A DNA stretch of 64,000 nt, taken from Mesorhizobium sp. B2-3-12 (GTDB lineage: Bacteria; Pseudomonadota; Alphaproteobacteria; Rhizobiales; Rhizobiaceae). A model generated the notes under the pieces. The model was not told where the DNA came from. It did not search any database and saw only the letters and a program-made list of their open reading frames with translations. Location: assembly GCF_006442205.1 (NCBI RefSeq), contig NZ_VFVR01000004.1, positions 310,001 through 374,000 on the forward strand, written 5' to 3'. The position numbers were made by a program, and so were the translations under genes. Of this stretch, positions 38,865-48,366 are shown one piece after another; position 1 is the stretch's first letter, and each line of letters opens with the position of its first letter.

Positions 38865-41832
38865 GCTGGCGCCCTCCATCCGGATCGTAGAAGACGGGAT
38901 TGCAAATCTCGACATCATAGTCCTCGCCGCGCAACGGATCGTGCGCGTGCACGATTTCGCCGATGCGCTCGCGGCCGCGCTCGATGAGCGCCAGCCCGAT
39001 CCACTGGTCCAGCGTCGGCGAGAAGCAGACCGAGGTGACATAGCCCTGGTCATTGTCCGGGCCGGGAATCTCGCCTTTCGGAATGATGTGGGCGCCGGAA
39101 CGCAAGCGCCGGGCCTTGTCGGTCGGCTTGATGCCGACCACCACCTGCCGGTCCGGGGCCACCAGCGCCTCGCGGCCGGCCATGACGCGGCCGATGAAGT
39201 CCTTTTTGGTCGACGTCATCTTGCCGAGGCCGAGATCGGCCGCGGTTGTCGTGCCGCTGAGTTCCGGCCCGGCGACATGGCCCTTTTCGATGCGCATGAC
39301 GCCGAGCGCCTCGGTGCCGTAAGGCGTCACGCCGAACGGCTGGCCCGCAATCATCAGATTGCGCGCCATCGCCTCGCCGTAGCGCGCCGGCACCGAAATC
39401 TCGAACGCCATTTCACCGGAGAAGGAGATGCGGAACAGCCGCGCCTTGACGCCGCCGCGCAACGCGACTTCGCGCGCGCCCATGAAGGGGAAACCTTCGT
39501 TGGAGAGATCTTCCGAAGGATCGACGATCTCTTTCAACAGGTCGCGGGTCTTGGGTCCGGCAATGGAGAACTGCGCCCACTGGTCGGAGACCGAGGTCAG
39601 TTGCACGTCGAGTTCCGGAAACAGCACCTGCCGGCAGAATTCGAGGTGCTGCATCACCAGCCCGGCCTTGGCCGTCGTGGTGGTCAGGAAATAGTGTTCC
39701 TCGGCCAGCCGCGACGTGGTGCCGTCATCATAGACGATGCCGTCCTCGCGCAGCATCAGCCCATAGCGCGCCTTGCCGACGGCAAGATTGGAGAAGGTGT
39801 TGATGTAGACGCGGTCGAGGAAGGCGCCGGCGTCCGCGCCATGCACGTCGATCTTGCCGAGTGTCGAGACATCGCAGAAGCCGACGCCGCCGCGCACAGC
39901 CTTGACCTCGCGGGTCACCGATTCCAGCCAGTCCTTCTCGCCCGCGCGGGGGTACCACTGTGCCCGTTTCCATAAACCGGTGTCGACAAAGATAGCGCCC
40001 TGTTCGGCTGCCCAGTGATGCAACGGCGTCAGCCGCGTCGCATGAAAATTCTCGTCGCGATGGTGGCCGGCAAAGGCACCGATGGCGACGGGCACGTAAG
40101 GCGGGCGATAGATGGTCGTGCCGGTCTCGGGAATGGATTTGCCCGTGACCGCCGCCATGATGGCGAGGCCGGCGACGTTGGAGGTCTTGCCCTGGTCGGT
40201 CGCCATGCCGAGCGTGGTGTAGCGCTTCAGGTGCTCGACCGATTCAAACCCCTCACGCTGCGCCAGCTCGATATCGGACGCGGTGACATCGTGCTGCTGG
40301 TCGACAAAGGCCTTGCCCTTGCCGGCGACATGCCAGAGCGGCGTCAGCGAGAAGGCCTCGTCGTCGGCGACAGGCGCCGATCCCGCGTTGCCGGCGCGTC
40401 CTGCATCACGTGCAGCCGCCGCACCGGCCTCGAAGCCTTCGCGCAGGCAAGCGCCTAGGCCAAAGGCGCCGTTGGCCGCGCCTGCGGCAACCATACCCGG
40501 GGGCGCGCCATCCGGCACGAAGGCGGCGATGTCGTCGCGCCATTTCGGCCGGCCGCGATGGTAGGAGGTGAGCCCGACCGTCGGGTTCCAGCCACCGGAC
40601 ACGGCCAGTCCGTCGGCCTCGACCTCGGCACGTGCGCCGCCGGTCAGCGAAACGGAAAGCTTGCGCACGCCGGTCTTGCCGCCGTCGACGCCGCTGACGG
40701 AGCCGTGCAGCACCGGGAAACCGCCCTTGCTGGCAAGCGAGCGATGCGCCGGCGAGATCTCCGCACGGGCGTCGATCACCGCCGCGACCTGCAATCCGGC
40801 GCCGAGTGCTACCTCGACCGTGTGCCAGCCATCCTCATTGTTGGTGAACAGCGCGATGCGCTTGGCCGGCGCTGCGGCGTAGCGGTTGATGTAGCTCCGC
40901 ATCGCGGACGCCATCATCACGCCGGGCGTGTCGTTGCCGGCAAAGACGATTGGCCGTTCGAGCGCACCTGCCGCGACGACGCAGCGCTTGGCCACGATAC
41001 GCCACAGACGCTGCCGCACCTGATGCTCGGGCGGCTGCGGCAGATGATCGTTGACGCGCTCGATCGCGCCATATGTGCCGCCGTCATAGACGCCGAACAG
41101 CGTTGTGCGCGTCATGATGCGCACGTCGGGCAGGGACCCAAGTTCAGCCAGCGTTCGCGCCAGCCATTCGGCCGCCGGCAGCCCGTCGATCGTGCCACCA
41201 TCGGCAAGCAGGCGGCCGCCGGGCACGAAATCCTCTTCGCACAGGATGACCCGCGCGCCGCTGCGGCCGGCAGCCAAAGCCGCAGCCAGGCCGGCCGGCC
41301 CCGAACCGGCGATCACTACGTCGCAATGCGCCCAGGCCTTGTCATAGTGGTCGGGGTCGGGAACCACGGCGGCACGGCCGAGGCCGGCGGCGCGGCGGAT
41401 CGCCGGTTCGTAGATCGCTTCCCAGAACTTCGCCGGCCACATGAAGGTCTTGTAGTAGAAGCCGGCGACGAAGATCGGCGCGAACAGCTGGTTGACCGAC
41501 ATGACGTCGAAGTTGAGCGACGGCCAGCGGTTCTGGCTGGCCGCTTCGAGGCCATCATAGAGCTCGGCGGTGGTGGCCTTGGTGTTGGCCTCGCGCCGCG
41601 CGCCGGTGCGCAGCTCGACCAGCGCGTTGGGCTCTTCCGAGCCCGCCGTCAGGATGCCGCGCGGGCGATGGTATTTGAACGAACGGCCGACCAGCTTGAC
41701 GCCGTTGGCGACCAATGCCGAGGCAAGCGTGTCGCCCTTGAAACCGGAGAAGCTCTTGCCGTCGAAGCTGAAATTCAGTGGCGCCGCACGGTCGACGAGA
41801 CCGCCCGATGCAAGGCGATGGGACTGGCTCAC
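38857..41832 (-). CDS. mgdC: N-methylglutamate dehydrogenase alpha subunit (SoxA-like)
   Basis: This 991-residue subunit has a small ferredoxin-like N-terminal domain (LNFSFDGKSFSGFKGDTLAS), a dinucleotide-binding domain with GSGPAG (176-181), and a C-terminal GcvT-like domain that receives the released methylene group on tetrahydrofolate (LGKIDVHGADAGAFLDRV). The start is a GTG at 41832 with GGAAGG upstream. Length agrees with SoxA. It oxidises N-methylglutamate with MgdA, B and D, regenerating glutamate. A 181-bp repeat separates it from mgdB. Confidence 0.9.
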   Translation of the reverse strand: MSQSHRLASGGLVDRAAPLNFSFDGKSFSGFKGDTLASALVANGVKLVGRSFKYHRPRGILTAGSEEPNALVELRTGARREANTKATTAELYDGLEAASQNRWPSLNFDVMSVNQLFAPIFVAGFYYKTFMWPAKFWEAIYEPAIRRAAGLGRAAVVPDPDHYDKAWAHCDVVIAGSGPAGLAAALAAGRSGARVILCEEDFVPGGRLLADGGTIDGLPAAEWLARTLAELGSLPDVRIMTRTTLFGVYDGGTYGAIERVNDHLPQPPEHQVRQRLWRIVAKRCVVAAGALERPIVFAGNDTPGVMMASAMRSYINRYAAAPAKRIALFTNNEDGWHTVEVALGAGLQVAAVIDARAEISPAHRSLASKGGFPVLHGSVSGVDGGKTGVRKLSVSLTGGARAEVEADGLAVSGGWNPTVGLTSYHRGRPKWRDDIAAFVPDGAPPGMVAAGAANGAFGLGACLREGFEAGAAAARDAGRAGNAGSAPVADDEAFSLTPLWHVAGKGKAFVDQQHDVTASDIELAQREGFESVEHLKRYTTLGMATDQGKTSNVAGLAIMAAVTGKSIPETGTTIYRPPYVPVAIGAFAGHHRDENFHATRLTPLHHWAAEQGAIFVDTGLWKRAQWYPRAGEKDWLESVTREVKAVRGGVGFCDVSTLGKIDVHGADAGAFLDRVYINTFSNLAVGKARYGLMLREDGIVYDDGTTSRLAEEHYFLTTTTAKAGLVMQHLEFCRQVLFPELDVQLTSVSDQWAQFSIAGPKTRDLLKEIVDPSEDLSNEGFPFMGAREVALRGGVKARLFRISFSGEMAFEISVPARYGEAMARNLMIAGQPFGVTPYGTEALGVMRIEKGHVAGPELSGTTTAADLGLGKMTSTKKDFIGRVMAGREALVAPDRQVVVGIKPTDKARRLRSGAHIIPKGEIPGPDNDQGYVTSVCFSPTLDQWIGLALIERGRERIGEIVHAHDPLRGEDYDVEICNPVFYDPDGGRQRG

Positions 41833-41874
41833 GATGTAAGGCCTTCCATCAATTCGACGTCTTTTGAGAAGCCA

Positions 41875-42055
41875 GCGCTGCCCCTCATCGCCCTGCCGGG
41901 CACTTCTCCCCGTATAGTGACGGGGAGAAGGAGGCTGGCCGCGGCTGCGGCGCCCTTCTTGCAACGCTGATGATTGGCGAAACCGTTGATTAGGGCGCCC
42001 CTCTCCCCGTCTCTATACGGGGAGAGGATGCCGGCAGGCAGGTGAGGGGCGGCGC
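41875..42055. repeat. Intergenic palindromic repeat inside mgd operon
   Basis: This 181-bp noncoding element begins GCGCTGCCCCTCAT and ends with an imperfect inverse (GTGAGGGGCGGCGC). It has internal hairpins CTTCTCCCCGTATAG/ACGGGGAGAAG and CTCTCCCCG/CGGGGAGAG. It is kin to the element at 38048. It splits mgdB from mgdC and may form stable RNA hairpins that alter subunit dosage. Confidence 0.8.
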
Positions 42056-42073
42056 TGACCTGGACAGAATAAG

Positions 42074-42349
42074 TCATTTCGCAACCTGCCTCGCCCCGGC
42101 ACCCGGCGCCGGTTCAACCGCCGAAATCTCGTGTGTCAGCGTGTTGCGGGTGACCTTCAGCCAGGCCCGGCAGCCGCCGCCATGATACCAACTCTCGTCC
42201 ATCACGCCGGCGATATTGTCGCGCAGATAGACGTAATCGTAGACCTCGTCTTCCGACGCTCCAGGTGCCGGCCGCGCGGGCTTGGCGTCGCCGAGATAGG
42301 TGAATTCGCCAAGTTCGCGTTCGCCGCAGAAGGGACAGGTAATGCGCAT
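42074..42349 (-). CDS. mgdB: N-methylglutamate dehydrogenase delta subunit (SoxD-like)
   Basis: The 91-residue protein has CPFCGERE (C5, C8) and YHGGGCRAW (H56, C60), a zinc site pattern typical of SoxD delta subunits. It lies 14 bases after mgdA. Its role is structural within the four-subunit complex. Confidence 0.9.
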   Translation of the reverse strand: MRITCPFCGERELGEFTYLGDAKPARPAPGASEDEVYDYVYLRDNIAGVMDESWYHGGGCRAWLKVTRNTLTHEISAVEPAPGAGARQVAK

Positions 42350-42363
42350 GGTTCCAGCCGTCT

Positions 42364-43617
42364 TCAGTGCAGGTTAGGTTGGGCGCCCTGGCCCTTTTCG
42401 TCGATCATGGCGCCGGCCCGGAACCGGTCGAGGCGGAATCGGGCGGCCTCCTTGTGCGATTCGTCGCGCGCGATCAGGTGGGCGAAGACGAGGCCCGAAC
42501 CCGGCGTCGCCTTGAAGCCGCCATAGCACCAGCCGGCATTGAGGTAGAGCCCGTCGACCGGCGTCTTGTCGATGATCGGCGAGCCGTCCATCGACATGTC
42601 CATGATGCCGCCCCACTGGCGCAACAGCCGCACGCGGCCGATCATCGGGATGATCGCCATGCCGCCCTCGCAGACATCTTCCATCACAGGCAGATTGCCG
42701 CGCTGGGCGTAGGAATTGTAGCCGTCGATGTCGCCGCCGAAGACGAGGCCGCCCTTGTCCGACTGGCTGACATAGAAATGTCCAGCGCCGAACGTCATGA
42801 CGCCTGGAATAAGCGGCTTGATCGCCTCGGAGACGAAGGCCTGCAGCACATGGCTCTCGATCGGCAGGCGCAGGCCCGCCATATCAGCGACGCGCGACGA
42901 CGACCCCGCGACCGCCATGCCGACCTTGCCGGCACCGATCCTGCCGCGCGAGGTCTCGACGCCGGTCACCTTGCCATTGGCGTCCCTGACAAAGCCGGTC
43001 ACTTCACAATTCTGGATGATGTCGACACCAAGTTCGCTGGCGGCGTGGGCGTAGCCCCAGGCCACCGCGTCGTGGCGCGCCGTGCCGCCGCGCCGCTGCA
43101 AGAGCCCGCCTTGCACGGGGAAGCGCGCATGGTCGAAGTTCAGGAACGGCAGCATCTTCTTCAGCGCTGCCTGGTCGAGCAGTTCGGCATCGATGCCGTT
43201 GATGCGCATCGTGTTGCCGCGCCGCGCATAAGCATCGCGCTGCGCGTCGGAATGGTAGAGATTGAGAACGCCGCGCTGGCTCACCATCGCGTTGTAGTTC
43301 AGATCCTGCTCCATCCGCTCCCACAGCTTCATCGACAATTCGTAGAAGCCGGTATTGCCGGGCAGGCCGTAATTGGAGCGGATGATGGTGGTGTTGCGGC
43401 CGGCATTGCCGGAGCCGATCCAGCCCTTTTCCACCACGGCGACATTCCTGATGCCGTATTCGCTGGCCAGGAACCAGGCGGTGGCCAGCCCATGGCCGCC
43501 ACCACCGATGATCACCACGTCGTAGCGGTCTTTCGGTGTGGCGTCGCGCCATGTGCGCTGCCAGTTCTTGTGGCCTGAAAGGGCGGCGCGTGCGAGCGAG
43601 AAGATCGAGTATTTCAT
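42364..43617 (-). CDS. mgdA: N-methylglutamate dehydrogenase beta subunit (SoxB-like)
   Basis: The 417-residue FAD protein carries the dinucleotide motif IIGGGGHG (37-43 region) and a DAO-type fold. H182 in ARHDAVAWG corresponds, as I recall the family, to the histidine that holds covalent FMN in SoxB. This is the catalytic amine-oxidising subunit. It sits 37 bases downstream of gmaS. A sarcosine oxidase would look the same in sequence; adjacency to gmaS and mgsABC is the reason for choosing N-methylglutamate. Confidence 0.88.
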   Translation of the reverse strand: MKYSIFSLARAALSGHKNWQRTWRDATPKDRYDVVIIGGGGHGLATAWFLASEYGIRNVAVVEKGWIGSGNAGRNTTIIRSNYGLPGNTGFYELSMKLWERMEQDLNYNAMVSQRGVLNLYHSDAQRDAYARRGNTMRINGIDAELLDQAALKKMLPFLNFDHARFPVQGGLLQRRGGTARHDAVAWGYAHAASELGVDIIQNCEVTGFVRDANGKVTGVETSRGRIGAGKVGMAVAGSSSRVADMAGLRLPIESHVLQAFVSEAIKPLIPGVMTFGAGHFYVSQSDKGGLVFGGDIDGYNSYAQRGNLPVMEDVCEGGMAIIPMIGRVRLLRQWGGIMDMSMDGSPIIDKTPVDGLYLNAGWCYGGFKATPGSGLVFAHLIARDESHKEAARFRLDRFRAGAMIDEKGQGAQPNLH

Positions 43618-43654
43618 CAGTTCATTCCGAGGTCGCTCGCACCGCTAAAGACGA

Positions 43655-44962
43655 TCAAATGTCCAGCGTGTGGTCGCGCTCCCATTGCGTGAAGTGCGAA
43701 GCATAGGAATTCCATTCCTGGTGCTTCAGCTTTAGGTAGGCCGACGAGAATTCCTCACCCAGCGCCGCCTTGAGCGATTTGTCCTTGTCGAACTCGCGTA
43801 GCGCGTCGAGCAGGTTGAGCGGCAGTTTCGGCGCACCCTTCACCGTATGCCCGTGCTGGTACATGTCGATGTCGTAGCGCTTGCCCGGATCGGCCTGCGA
43901 GCGGATGCCGTCGAGGCCGGCGGCGATGATCACGGCCTGCAGCAGATACGGGTTGACCGCACCGTCGGGCAGGCGCAGTTCGAAACGGCCGGGGCCGGGC
44001 ACGCGCACCATGTGGGTGCGGTTGTTGCCCGTCCAGGTCACCGTGTTCGGCGCCCAGGTCGCGCCAGAGATGGTGCGCGGCGCGTTGATGCGCTTGTAGG
44101 AATTGACCGTCGGGTTGGTGATCGCGGCCAGCGCCGAGGCATGTTTCATGATGCCGCCGAGGAAGTTCCTGCCCTTGGCCGACAGGCCAAGCTCCATCGA
44201 CTTGTCGGCGAAGACGTTGGTCTTGCCGGACTTGTCCCACACCGAAATATGGGCGTGGCAGCCATTGCCGGTCAGGCCCTGGAAGGGTTTTGGCATGAAG
44301 GTGGCGCGCAGGCCGTGCTTCTCGGCGACCGACTTGACCATGAATTTGAAGAAGGAATGCTTGTCGGCGGTCGCCAGCGCGTCGTCGAAGTTCCAGTTCA
44401 TCTCGAACTGGCCGTTGGCGTCCTCATGGTCGTTCTGATACGGCCCCCAGCCCAGCGCCAGCATATGGTCGCAGATCTCGGCGATCACGTCGTAGCGGCG
44501 CATCACCGCCTGCTGGTCGTAGCAGGGTTTTGACGCTGTATCGTACTCGTCGGAGATCGCCTTGCCGTCGGGCGAGATCAGGAAGAACTCGGCCTCGACG
44601 CCGGTCTTGACGTGCATGCCTTCGCTGGCGGCCTCGGCGATCAGCCTGTTCAGCGTGTTGCGGGGTGCCTGGTCGACCCCCTTGTCGTCCATGATGCAAT
44701 TGGCGGCGACCCAGGCAACCTCGGGCTTCCATGGCAGCTGGATCACCGAATCCGGATCCGGAACCGCCAGCATGTCGGGATGCGCCGGCGTCAGATCGAG
44801 CCAGGTGGCGAAGCCGGCAAAGCCGGCGCCATCTTTCTGCATGTCCGATATCGCCTGCGCGGGCACCAGCTTGGCGCGCTGGCCACCGAACAGGTCGGTG
44901 TAGGAAATCATGAAATACTTTACGCCGTTCTTCTTGGCGAAAGCGGCGAGATCGTTCCCCAT
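43655..44962 (-). CDS. gmaS: gamma-glutamylmethylamide synthetase
   Basis: This 435-residue glutamine-synthetase-family enzyme ligates methylamine to glutamate with ATP. The family appears in GVEAEFFLI (glutamate/metal), NDHEDANGQFEMNW, GNGCHAHISVWD and NNRTHMVRVPGPGRFELRL, quoted as THMVRVPGPGRFELRL. The start MGNDLAAFAKKNGVKYFM is typical of GmaS. GAGGAA precedes the ATG. It is fourth in the mgsA-mgsB-mgsC-gmaS-mgdABCD series. Confidence 0.95.
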   Translation of the reverse strand: MGNDLAAFAKKNGVKYFMISYTDLFGGQRAKLVPAQAISDMQKDGAGFAGFATWLDLTPAHPDMLAVPDPDSVIQLPWKPEVAWVAANCIMDDKGVDQAPRNTLNRLIAEAASEGMHVKTGVEAEFFLISPDGKAISDEYDTASKPCYDQQAVMRRYDVIAEICDHMLALGWGPYQNDHEDANGQFEMNWNFDDALATADKHSFFKFMVKSVAEKHGLRATFMPKPFQGLTGNGCHAHISVWDKSGKTNVFADKSMELGLSAKGRNFLGGIMKHASALAAITNPTVNSYKRINAPRTISGATWAPNTVTWTGNNRTHMVRVPGPGRFELRLPDGAVNPYLLQAVIIAAGLDGIRSQADPGKRYDIDMYQHGHTVKGAPKLPLNLLDALREFDKDKSLKAALGEEFSSAYLKLKHQEWNSYASHFTQWERDHTLDI

Positions 44963-44992
44963 TATAGTTCCTCGCTTATATCTGCTGAAGGC

Positions 44993-46321
44993 TTAGAGGG
45001 TGTTTTTTCCCGGTATCCAGTTGGTGCCGGCCAGCGGCACGCCGGCCATGGCGGCTGCCTCGATCGTGAGCGCGACGAGATCCTCGGGTTCGAGATTGTG
45101 CAGGCTGTTCTTGCCGCACGCGCGGGCAATGGTTTGAGCTTCGAGCGTCATCACCTTGAGGTAGTTGGCGAGCCGCCGTCCAGCCGCGATCGGGTCGACC
45201 CGCTTCATCAACTCGGGATCCTGGGTGGTGATGCCGGCCGGGTCTTTGCCCTCGTGCCAATCGTCATAGGCGCCAGAGGTGGTGCCAAGCTCGTTATACT
45301 CCGCCTCCCAGCGGGGGTCGTTATCGCCGAGCGCCACCAGGGCCGCCGTGCCGATCGAGACCGCGTCGACGCCGAGCGCCAGCGCCTTGGCGACATCGGC
45401 GCCGTTGCGGATGCCGCCGGAGACGATGAGCTGCACCTTGCGATGCATGCCGAGATCCTGCAGCGCCTGCACGGCCGGCCGGATGCAGGCGAGCGTCGGC
45501 TGGCCGACATTTTCGATGAACACTTCCTGCGTCGCCGCCGTGCCGCCCTGCATGCCGTCAACGACGACGACGTCGGCGCCGGCCTTAACCGCGAGGGCTG
45601 TATCGTAATAGGGGCGGGCGCCGCCGACCTTGACGTAGATCGGCTTTTCCCAGTCGGTGATTTCGCGCAGCTCGAGGATCTTGATCTCGAGATCGTCCGG
45701 GCCGGTCCAGTCGGGGTGGCGCGAGGCCGAACGCTGGTCGATGCCTTTCGGCAGCGTCCGCATCTCGGCGACGCGGTCGGAGATCTTCTGGCCGAGCAGC
45801 ATGCCGCCGCCGCCCGGCTTGGCGCCCTGGCCGACGACGACTTCGATGGCATCGGCGCGGCGCAGGTCGCGCAGGTTCATGCCGTAGCGCGATGGCAGGT
45901 ATTGATAGACCAGTTGCTTGGAATGGCCGCGCTCTTCCTCGGTCATGCCGCCATCGCCGGTCGTGGTCGAGGTGCCCGACAGCGTCGCGCCGCGCCCAAG
46001 CGCTTCCTTGGCCGGGCCAGACAGCGAGCCGAAGCTCATGCCGGCGATGGTGATCGGGATCTTCAGCTCGATCGGCTTCTTGGCGTGGCGCGAGCCCAGT
46101 ACCACCGAGGTGTCGCAACGCTCGCGATAGCCTTCCAGCGGATAGCGCGAGATCGAGGCGCCGAGGAACAGGAGATCGTCGAAATGCGGCAGCTTGCGCT
46201 TGGCGCCGGCGCCACGGATATCATAGATGCCGGTCGCCGCGGCGCGGCGGATTTCGGAAAGCGTGTAGTCGTCGAAGGTCGCGGATTTGCGCGGTGTCGT
46301 CGGCGGGTTGCGGTACGTCAT
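44993..46321 (-). CDS. mgsC: N-methylglutamate synthase FMN subunit (GltB-like)
   Basis: The 442-residue protein is the FMN-binding central domain of glutamate synthases (GMSFGSLSGPAKEALGRGA, VVVDGMQGGTAATQE, IVSGGIRNGADVAKAL). A cysteine lies in ARACGKNSLHNLEPEDL. With MgsA and MgsB it moves the methylamino group of gamma-glutamylmethylamide onto a five-carbon acceptor to form N-methylglutamate. It starts six bases after mgsB ends. Confidence 0.92.
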   Translation of the reverse strand: MTYRNPPTTPRKSATFDDYTLSEIRRAAATGIYDIRGAGAKRKLPHFDDLLFLGASISRYPLEGYRERCDTSVVLGSRHAKKPIELKIPITIAGMSFGSLSGPAKEALGRGATLSGTSTTTGDGGMTEEERGHSKQLVYQYLPSRYGMNLRDLRRADAIEVVVGQGAKPGGGGMLLGQKISDRVAEMRTLPKGIDQRSASRHPDWTGPDDLEIKILELREITDWEKPIYVKVGGARPYYDTALAVKAGADVVVVDGMQGGTAATQEVFIENVGQPTLACIRPAVQALQDLGMHRKVQLIVSGGIRNGADVAKALALGVDAVSIGTAALVALGDNDPRWEAEYNELGTTSGAYDDWHEGKDPAGITTQDPELMKRVDPIAAGRRLANYLKVMTLEAQTIARACGKNSLHNLEPEDLVALTIEAAAMAGVPLAGTNWIPGKNTL

Positions 46322-46327
46322 CTTGCC

Positions 46328-47050
46328 TCAATACGCGTCGGCGTTGTCGATATTGAAATTGTAGAGCGTGCGCGCCGAGCCGTAGCGCTTGAACTCCGAC
46401 GGCTTGACGCCGGTCACGCCGGCGCGGTCGAGCAGGCCCTGCAGCAATTCCAGGTGCTCGGGCCGCATCTCCTTGACGATGCAGTCGGCGCCCAGGCTGT
46501 CGACCTTGCCGCGTACGAAGAGCCGCGCCTCGTAGATGGAATCACCGAGCGCATCACCGGCATCGCCCAGCACCACGAGGTTGCCGGACTGCGCCATGAA
46601 GGCCGACATGTGGCCGATATTGCCGTGCACGACGATGTCGATGCCCTTCATCGAGATGCCGCAGCGCGAAGACGCATTGCCCTCGATGACCAGCAGGCCG
46701 CCCTTGCCGGTGGCGCCGGCATACTGGCTGGCGTCGCCTTTCACCGTTATCGAGCCCGCCATCATGTTTTCGCCGACGCCGGGTCCGGCCGAGCCGTGCA
46801 CGGTGATCGCGCTGCCTGAATTCATGCCGCCGCAATAGTAGCCGACGCTGCCGCGCACATCGATGCTGACAGGCTGGTCGACGCCGACAGCGACGGAGTG
46901 GTTGCCTTTCGGGTTGAGCACTTCCCACGCTGTCTCGTTGGAACCGGGGGTGAGCTGGTGCAGCGCCTGGTTGAGTTCGCGCAACGACTGGACGTCGAGG
47001 TCGAAGACGCGCGCATGGCTTTCGCGCGTTGCCTTGGAGGTTGCCGGCAT
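46328..47050 (-). CDS. mgsB: N-methylglutamate synthase GXGXG-domain subunit
   Basis: The 240-residue protein is a stand-alone right-handed beta-helix like the C-terminal domain of glutamate synthase, with repeating glycine turns (GSVGYYCGGMNSGSAITVHG, GNIGHMSAFMAQSGNLVVLG). The ATG at 47050 follows the mgsA stop by four bases with GGGAG ahead. It probably has a scaffolding role between the amidotransferase and FMN subunits. Confidence 0.9.
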   Translation of the reverse strand: MPATSKATRESHARVFDLDVQSLRELNQALHQLTPGSNETAWEVLNPKGNHSVAVGVDQPVSIDVRGSVGYYCGGMNSGSAITVHGSAGPGVGENMMAGSITVKGDASQYAGATGKGGLLVIEGNASSRCGISMKGIDIVVHGNIGHMSAFMAQSGNLVVLGDAGDALGDSIYEARLFVRGKVDSLGADCIVKEMRPEHLELLQGLLDRAGVTGVKPSEFKRYGSARTLYNFNIDNADAY

Positions 47051-47054
47051 GAAC

Positions 47055-47951
47055 TCAATGCTCCCAGAAATAAACGGTTGCGGGCTCCGGTTCCCAGACC
47101 CGCGCATTGTCGATGCCGGGTAGTTTGGTCAGCGCGCGATATTCCGAGCCGAAGGCGACATACTGGTCGGTTTCGGCCATCACGGCGGGCTTGCAGGCGA
47201 TCGGGTCGCGCACCACGCCGAAGCCGTTCTTGGTGCCGACGACGAAGGTGAAGAAGCCGTCGAGGTCCGACAGCGTGCCTTCGAGCGCTTCGCCGAGGTT
47301 CTTGCCATGCGCCATCTGCGAGGACAGATAGGCGGCCGCCACCTCGGTATCGTTCTCGGTCTCGAACTTCATGCCTTCGCGCACCAGTTCGCGCCGCACA
47401 TTGTTGTGGTTGGACAGCGAACCATTGTGCACCAGGCACTGGTCGCCGCCGGTCGAAAACGGATGCGCGCCCATCGTCGTCACCGCCGATTCCGTCGCCA
47501 TGCGGGTATGGCCGATGCCATGCGTGCCGGTCATCTTGCGCACCTCGAAGCGGTCGACGACGGCTTCGGGAAGGCCGACTTCCTTGTAGATTTCCACCGC
47601 TTCACCGGCGCCCATGATGCGCACGTCGGGACGAAGCGACTGAAGGGCCTCACGCGCCGCGTCGACCTTGTCGGGCGTGGTCCTGACCACCGCATGTGTC
47701 GATTTCACCGCAATGCTCACCGGCGCTCCGAGAGCCTTGGCGAGTTCGGCGTCCAGCCCGCGAAAATCGCGGTCAGGCTTCGGCGACTGGATGGTGATCT
47801 TGGCTTCGTTGCCTGATGTCGCGCCATAGATGGCGATGCCGGCGCTGTCCGGCCCGCGATCGCTGAGCGATACGAGCATCTCCGACAGCATCGCGCCGAG
47901 CTTCGGCTCCAGCGTCTTGTCCTTCAGGAAAAGTCCAACGATTCCGCACAT
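47055..47951 (-). CDS. mgsA: N-methylglutamate synthase amidotransferase subunit
   Basis: This 298-residue class II glutamine amidotransferase starts MCGIVGLF, so removal of Met exposes the catalytic Cys2. Other features are GPDSAGIAIYG, HTRMATESAV and HNGSLSNHNNVRREL. The ATG at 47951 has GGAGG at ideal spacing; any longer frame would bury the cysteine. In this family the enzyme hydrolyses gamma-glutamylmethylamide rather than glutamine. It is the first gene of the N-methylglutamate pathway series, with motif B upstream. Confidence 0.92.
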   Translation of the reverse strand: MCGIVGLFLKDKTLEPKLGAMLSEMLVSLSDRGPDSAGIAIYGATSGNEAKITIQSPKPDRDFRGLDAELAKALGAPVSIAVKSTHAVVRTTPDKVDAAREALQSLRPDVRIMGAGEAVEIYKEVGLPEAVVDRFEVRKMTGTHGIGHTRMATESAVTTMGAHPFSTGGDQCLVHNGSLSNHNNVRRELVREGMKFETENDTEVAAAYLSSQMAHGKNLGEALEGTLSDLDGFFTFVVGTKNGFGVVRDPIACKPAVMAETDQYVAFGSEYRALTKLPGIDNARVWEPEPATVYFWEH

Positions 47952-48014
47952 GTCAGCCTCCCGACGTTTGTGACCATGAGATGATGTACCGAATGAAATC
48001 CTTGAATTCAATGG

Positions 48015-48033
48015 TATGAAAAAAATTTTCCTC
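48015..48033. promoter_or_regulatory. Motif B copy 1, upstream of mgsA
   Basis: On the minus strand this reads GAGGAAAATTTTTTTCATA, identical at 18 of 19 positions to the site at 51447. It lies 64 bases upstream of the mgsA start. Confidence 0.65.
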
Positions 48034-48036
48034 TGG

Positions 48037-48366
48037 TTACGTATGTGGCTCGATGCCGCTCTGCATGTCGTCGCTCCCCGGTCGGGCATTATGAGCCCAT
48101 TTGGCGGTACGGATACGGGCGAGCTTGTAGGCGTCGAGGATCGACAGCGCATAGATGAGGAAGCCGCCGGCGTGCCGGCCGACGAAGCTGGCATCCGGCG
48201 GCGAGATCTTGGCGGTTACCCAGGCCAGGATGACCATGAAGAAAAGGAACTGCAATCCGCGCACGGGCACGCCAAGAATGACATGACCGCTGCCCGGCAG
48301 CGCGATTGCCGCGCCCAGGACGAGATAAGGGCTCACTGGCGCCGGCGAAGTGTTTGAAGTGCTCAT
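48037..48366 (-). CDS. Unknown small membrane protein (109 aa)
   Basis: I do not recognise a characterised family. The protein has two or three hydrophobic segments (about 15-34, 36-53 and 66-84), the motif LPGSGHVILGVPVRGLQF and a polar C-terminal tail. The glycine/hydrophobic pattern recalls small TM2-like membrane proteins. Its start overlaps the previous stop as ATGA, and it ends just before motif B of mgsA. It belongs to the membrane cassette around the APC permease. Confidence 0.7.
   Translation of the reverse strand: MSTSNTSPAPVSPYLVLGAAIALPGSGHVILGVPVRGLQFLFFMVILAWVTAKISPPDASFVGRHAGGFLIYALSILDAYKLARIRTAKWAHNARPGSDDMQSGIEPHT

Noticed and set aside
38244..43617. SoxBDAG-like genes read as heterotetrameric sarcosine oxidase
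   Set aside because: Sequence alone allows this, but direct continuation from mgsABC and gmaS on the same strand makes N-methylglutamate dehydrogenase the better reading.
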